Positions 60,231-64,000 of a stretch of 64,000 nt of DNA are shown in pieces. Each line of letters begins with the position of its first letter. Positions within the stretch are counted from its first letter, which is position 1. The DNA comes from Rhizophlyctis rosea (lineage: Eukaryota > Chytridiomycota > Chytridiomycetes > Rhizophlyctidales > Rhizophlyctidaceae): the NCBI GenBank assembly GCA_027596075.1, contig JADGJC010000014.1, positions 1-64,000 on the forward strand, given 5' to 3'. A program made the position numbers and the translations under genes. The notes under the pieces were generated by a model. The model worked only from the letters and a program-made list of their open reading frames with translations, searched no databases and had not been told where the DNA came from.

Positions 60231-61832
60231 CTATGGTTTACCCTTGAACCTGTACAGAACCGTTTTGCCCGTCAAGTATGAATGGCTGTTGGAGATGACC
60301 AAGACCATGGTCCCAGCCTCCTTTGCAACCAAACTCCCGCGACCAAACTCCAGCAATTCCACCTTCTTCTCCTCTATCACCGTCTCCACCTCCCGTTCCT
60401 TCTTCACAAACCTCACCCCAACCCCAATATCATGTGTCGTAGCCATGACCTCCCACTCCACCTCATCCCCCGCCGCAACATCCAATCCAACCTCCTTATG
60501 GGATCTTGCCGGCACATCTACAGTCACAATCTCTCCTACCGGAACCTCCGACATCACACTCCCAACGCTCTTCCCTGGCTGTCCAGTACCAAAGCCGCCC
60601 AGCTTCTCAGGCAACTGCGTTGGATCAATGTACTGCAAAAGAGTTTGTCTTGCGCGGGTTCGGCCGACCATCATGAATTTGGACTGAGTGCGTTTGGAGG
60701 AGAAGCTGGAGAAGAAGTTGAAGAAGATTTCCATTACTGCTGGAATGTTGAGGAAGAGTTTGCGTTCCAGGAATTCCGGGTAGTGGTCCTGTAATGATTT
60801 CGCCATTCAGTTGCATGGGTTTTGGTACGGGCATAGCGAATGTGACAGTGGATGATAGGATATCACACCTGTACGAACCTGGAACAAGGCAATGATGCTC
60901 TTGGTGGTGGCTTTGAGCTCCTTGGGCATTGAGAGGCCAGCACCAGCATAATCATGTATCTTCACCAGATGCTTCAGTTCTTGTGCGATCGGAGCATCCA
61001 TATCAAGACTCATACCTGGGTCACTGTCTCCTTGCCGTTTTCAAAGTCCAGCAAAAGAATGGCCCTCTCCATCAACTGTACGCGCCATCGCAAGAAGCGG
61101 TCAGGGTTCTTGATGATCTCGTCCTTGCCAATGGTGCTGAGATGCGATTGCAGTTATTGGACCATGTCAGAAAGCAGTTTCAAAGATGTGCACCCGGCAT
61201 ACCCATAGAAGTTGTACGTGACAGGATTGCCTACAGGTTGCGAAGTCCATGGACTATGAGTGCTCCAAGACATACACAGCTGACGGAAAGTCATATCCTT
61301 GACTCACCGCTCTTATCATTTCCATAGACGATACCCAACTCATCGTAGGCAGGTGGGAAAGTCTCTTGCATGAGTGAAATGGTGTCAAACTCCTTCCTCC
61401 ACTGCCGATACGTCGATGAGCATTATACCATCAGAAACGTAAATTGGAGCACAGCATGCATGGGGCTTCTCATACTGACTTTCAACGTGTCAATAATCAT
61501 CTGTGTTGCCTTCTGCACGTCAAAGTCCCTAGCGCGCAAAAACTTCAGCAGTAGGACGGTCTGTGCCTTGCTTTGTCCTAGGGCTAGGTTCTGCATGGAG
61601 ACACCCCAGAGTGTGAGCTGTTGTGAGAACGCGTGCCAGGTCAGTGAGAGTCACAGGGCCTTGGTGTGCCGCTTGTAAATTACGGACTGAAAGTCTGCGC
61701 GTCAAACCTCACCCATTGCTCTTCCAAGGTCATTGACAACTTCGCGACTTCCTCCCCGGCGACTTTCCGCAGGTTTTGGAGCGCTGCTTCCTGCGCGGGC
61801 GTCAAGTTGCCTAGCTTGCCTGTATCTGCCAT
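60231..61832 (-). CDS. Sec14-like CRAL-TRIO protein with GOLD domain
   Basis: Probable phosphoinositide/lipid-transfer protein acting in Golgi-endosome traffic (SEC14L or patellin-like architecture). Multi-exon; start ATG at 61832, stop at 60231-60233. The N-terminal MADTGKLGNLTPAQEAALQNLRK and LLLKFLRARDFDVQKATQMI are the CRAL-TRIO N-terminal helices. Middle exons carry the CRAL-TRIO lipid-binding part, including IIALFQ and QDHYPEFLERKLFLNIPAVMEIFFNFF, the typical gate helix region, with LQYIDPTQLPEKLGG. The last exon encodes a GOLD-like beta-sandwich (VGLDVAAGDEVEWEVMATTHDIGVGVRF, LVISNSHSYLTGKTVLYRF). Exon borders in 60807-61700 were not all resolved. Confidence 0.88.
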
Positions 61833-62528
61833 CTTGTTTCGCTAGAGGGTGTTGGAGTGGGTATTTGCGTGATGCGACGGACGTTAATTGCGTGGGAAAG
61901 GAAGGAGATGGTTCTTAAGTAAAGGCAAAGAGGTTCGGAAAGGACACCCTTTCGGAATCGGAGGGTGTGATCAGCATCCAGCCACATGGCCCGGAAATGT
62001 GTCCCAACTTTCGAAATTCGTGGAGTGCCATTCAACTCTAAATTCACATCATAAGATCATAGTCTAGACCACTCCTTCCAGCATTTGCTACATTTCTCGT
62101 TGCTTTTTTTTGTCAATGAGGATGCTGATAAGGCAAGCACGACCATTGCATGAAGCAGGTTCCTTGCTCATATGCAAGGTCGGGATAATGTTGTCATCCC
62201 ACCCATAAGTGTGATTGATGTCTAGGCTCCAGTGGATGAAGACTTTGAGATCATCTATGGAAGCCCACACTCTGAGGCCCTGTTAGTAAACAATGTGGCA
62301 CGTGCCGCCCACTCTCCAACTCAGTGTAAACACCCGATGCAGGTTGTTGTTTAGGCTGAATCGTTTCCTATCATAATGAAAGTCCTACATTTCCTGAAGG
62401 ACTATCTGTATACCGCAGTGCTGCTTCCCATTGCTAGCGTCGGTGCTATGTCTAAAACCCTATCTATCCGTCGCACTATGTACATATACTTCCTAACGTC
62501 CGGATTACAGACAAAAAACATATCTATA
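61833..62528. other. Intergenic region
   Basis: About 700 bp between the Sec14-like start and the BTB stop, both on the minus strand. No convincing gene; a few short frames only. Confidence 0.4.
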
Positions 62529-63776
62529 TTACAGCCAAGCACTCGTGGGCGGTTTGACCGTCATTTCCCATCCATACATCCCCGCACTCGCCACATGCCT
62601 CAAAGGCGCCAATGCTCTTTTAATGAATGGATCTGCATCAGCCTCCGTTAACAACACGTGGAAGAAACCCATCTGCAACGCCGGGGTTGGTTGCGGCAAT
62701 GTCTTGATTTCGGGTGGGGGGATGCCGATGGTTGAGTTGAAACTGCCTGACGTGGAGGTAGTATGCGACACCGCAATACCTCGAAATTCTGTGTAATCGT
62801 CACGGTGGGCCATGCCGACCATTGGAGGGTTGGTGGCGATAGCTCGGGCGAGGTCGGACCAGAATGTCCGGTCGGTTGAGTCTTGGAGGAGGATATCGGG
62901 GACGGAGGAGAAGGCGCACCAAGGGGAGAAGAAGACGGTGAATGTGGGGAGGCGGGCACGGGTTGCGCGGCGGAGGATTGGTGCGAAGCGGTGAAGGATG
63001 GTGCGGGCTTGCGCGGAGGAACTTTGACGGGGTATGGATAGGCTGAACAGGGACGTTGAGGAGGGATGGTGGAAGGGAAGGGAAGAGTTTGCGGATGCGT
63101 TTGGTGTGTTCGTTTCGTGCCAGCTCTCAGCAAATTCCAGAGTGATGGGTGACCCGCCATCAGTCGGAACGGTATCGTTGTTGGATGTGGGTTGCAGGGA
63201 AATGGGTCCGATATGGTAGAAAGCAAGTTCTCTATCCATCACGCTGCGGGGTGTGTTGGCGGGTATGACAAGGACGCCTGTCCGGTAAAGGTCAAGAATA
63301 GGCGCAAAGTATGTTGGATTACGGTCAATGAAAATGTGTTCCCCATTGGGAGGATGCTCAGCATCGTGCAGGGAGAGGGAGGAAACCATGTCGGAGTCGG
63401 AGTCGGAGTCACTCGGACGGCGATGCGGGAGGAGACCAAAGAGTTTGCCGAGGTATGAATATGGTCTCTTTGCGAGTGTTCCGCGGGTTGTCTCAAAACG
63501 CGTCCCTCCCACATTTATTATCACGCGAGCAGATGTTTGTGGGTGATAAGAGTCGTTTTGGCCATTTGCCAGCCCTCCAATGACAGGGAGAGACTCCGTT
63601 CGTTGTGGGGCGTAGAGAGGCGGTCCCGAGGGGCGACGTGGGGAAGGGCCGCGAATTGACCGGTCACGTCGGTCCAGCACTTGACCGTATACATCAGACG
63701 CACTTGAAGAGCGAGGAGGCATTGTGGTAGCACTGCGAACAAGTGGAACGTCGTCCGATATCGTGGAGGATGTCAT
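62529..63776 (-). CDS. KCTD-like protein with BTB/T1 domain
   Basis: BTB (potassium-channel T1 type) protein; such proteins often serve as Cullin-3 adaptors. Single exon; the ATG at 63776 begins 415 residues. In-frame ATGs at 63854 and 63887 would add a Leu-rich run and are less likely. The T1 domain starts near residue 80: ARVIINVGGTRFETTRGTLAKRPYSYLGKLF, then HIFIDRNPTYFAPILDLYRTGVLVIP and the closing ELAFYHIGPI. Upstream is a Ser/Pro/Arg-rich disordered tail. The C-terminal 230 residues have no recognised fold but look conserved in places (FTVFFSPWCAFSSVPDIL, FHVLLTEADADPF). Family sure for the BTB domain only. Confidence 0.87.
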   Translation of the reverse strand: MTSSTISDDVPLVRSATTMPPRSSSASDVYGQVLDRRDRSIRGPSPRRPSGPPLYAPQRTESLPVIGGLANGQNDSYHPQTSARVIINVGGTRFETTRGTLAKRPYSYLGKLFGLLPHRRPSDSDSDSDMVSSLSLHDAEHPPNGEHIFIDRNPTYFAPILDLYRTGVLVIPANTPRSVMDRELAFYHIGPISLQPTSNNDTVPTDGGSPITLEFAESWHETNTPNASANSSLPFHHPSSTSLFSLSIPRQSSSAQARTILHRFAPILRRATRARLPTFTVFFSPWCAFSSVPDILLQDSTDRTFWSDLARAIATNPPMVGMAHRDDYTEFRGIAVSHTTSTSGSFNSTIGIPPPEIKTLPQPTPALQMGFFHVLLTEADADPFIKRALAPLRHVASAGMYGWEMTVKPPTSAWL

Positions 63777-64000
63777 GGTTCTCGATTGTGGAAGGAGAAG
63801 AAGAAGCAACAGCAACCCACCCTTTTGTTTACTAGCATAATGAGCCTGAGCCATCCGAGGCAGGCAAGTTTGCTTGGGCGTGTGCATGAAGGTGGCAGGG
63901 GTGGCTTGCGTTCTCGTTCCACAAGACGCGAGGGCCCAGACAGACGGTCTTCCGGCTCTTGGCTCCAGCGATTGCACATGAAGCCAGATGATTCGACACT
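63777..64000. other. Upstream region of the BTB gene at the window edge
   Basis: 224 bp. Minus-strand frames are open through most of it, so the BTB protein could start further upstream, but composition changes to low complexity. Nothing else is seen. Confidence 0.3.

Overview
This window is nuclear DNA of an intron-rich fungus, most likely an early-diverging zoosporic (chytrid-like) lineage. The evidence is the mix of fungal hallmarks (family 1 cellulose-binding modules on a pectate lyase and a GH12 glucanase, the fungal H3K56 acetyltransferase Rtt109, an AP-1-like bZIP with a cysteine-rich C-terminus) with features missing from Dikarya (an SSRP1 that still carries its HMG box, many short introns, a histone H3 gene with four introns). 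The species is not determined; the lineage is inference.

Layout, left to right: 1-5 kb, a MINDY deubiquitinase (cut by the left edge) diverging from a UFD1-TRAF-zinc-finger-AZUL-UBA fusion. 6-9 kb, UDP-glucose 4-epimerase converging on a secreted pectate lyase. 10-16 kb, a novel 7-TM protein, Rtt109 and a short-chain dehydrogenase. 16-25 kb, a seven-exon O6-alkylguanine-DNA alkyltransferase, a small mitochondrial-type membrane protein, an AlkZ-like (HTH_42) glycosylase homologue, a ThrE/Prm10 transporter and the tRNA m7G methyltransferase. 25-26 kb holds no convincing gene but a pair of 100-bp direct repeats beside a tRNA-like 3' half. 26-42 kb, a membrane-anchored PDI, CLP1, a SET protein, a MYND protein, VPS53 and the GH12 enzyme. 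42-53 kb, SSRP1, a small unknown, glucosidase II alpha, a ChaN-like protein and histone H3. 54-64 kb, an AP-1-like bZIP diverging from an ArsJ organoarsenical exporter, a UPF0390 protein, an RmlB-like dehydratase, a Sec14-GOLD protein and a KCTD-like BTB protein.

Genes mostly sit 200-700 bp apart, often head to head. Several form sensible pairs or themes: chromatin (Rtt109, its substrate H3, SSRP1, SET), secretory folding and trafficking (PDI, glucosidase II, VPS53, Sec14-GOLD), ubiquitin (MINDY, UFD1-AZUL), alkylation repair (MGMT next to an AlkZ-like protein), and plant-biomass attack (PL3 and GH12, both with CBM1). The most interesting candidate system is the divergent bZIP-ArsJ pair, which resembles in layout the bZIP-controlled arsenic cluster of yeast but uses a bacterial-type exporter.

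Intron positions were worked out by eye from GT..AG signals, reading frame and family conservation; gene spans are more certain than individual splice sites. Coding sequence shows striking within-gene patches of C-rich followed by G-rich codon choice.
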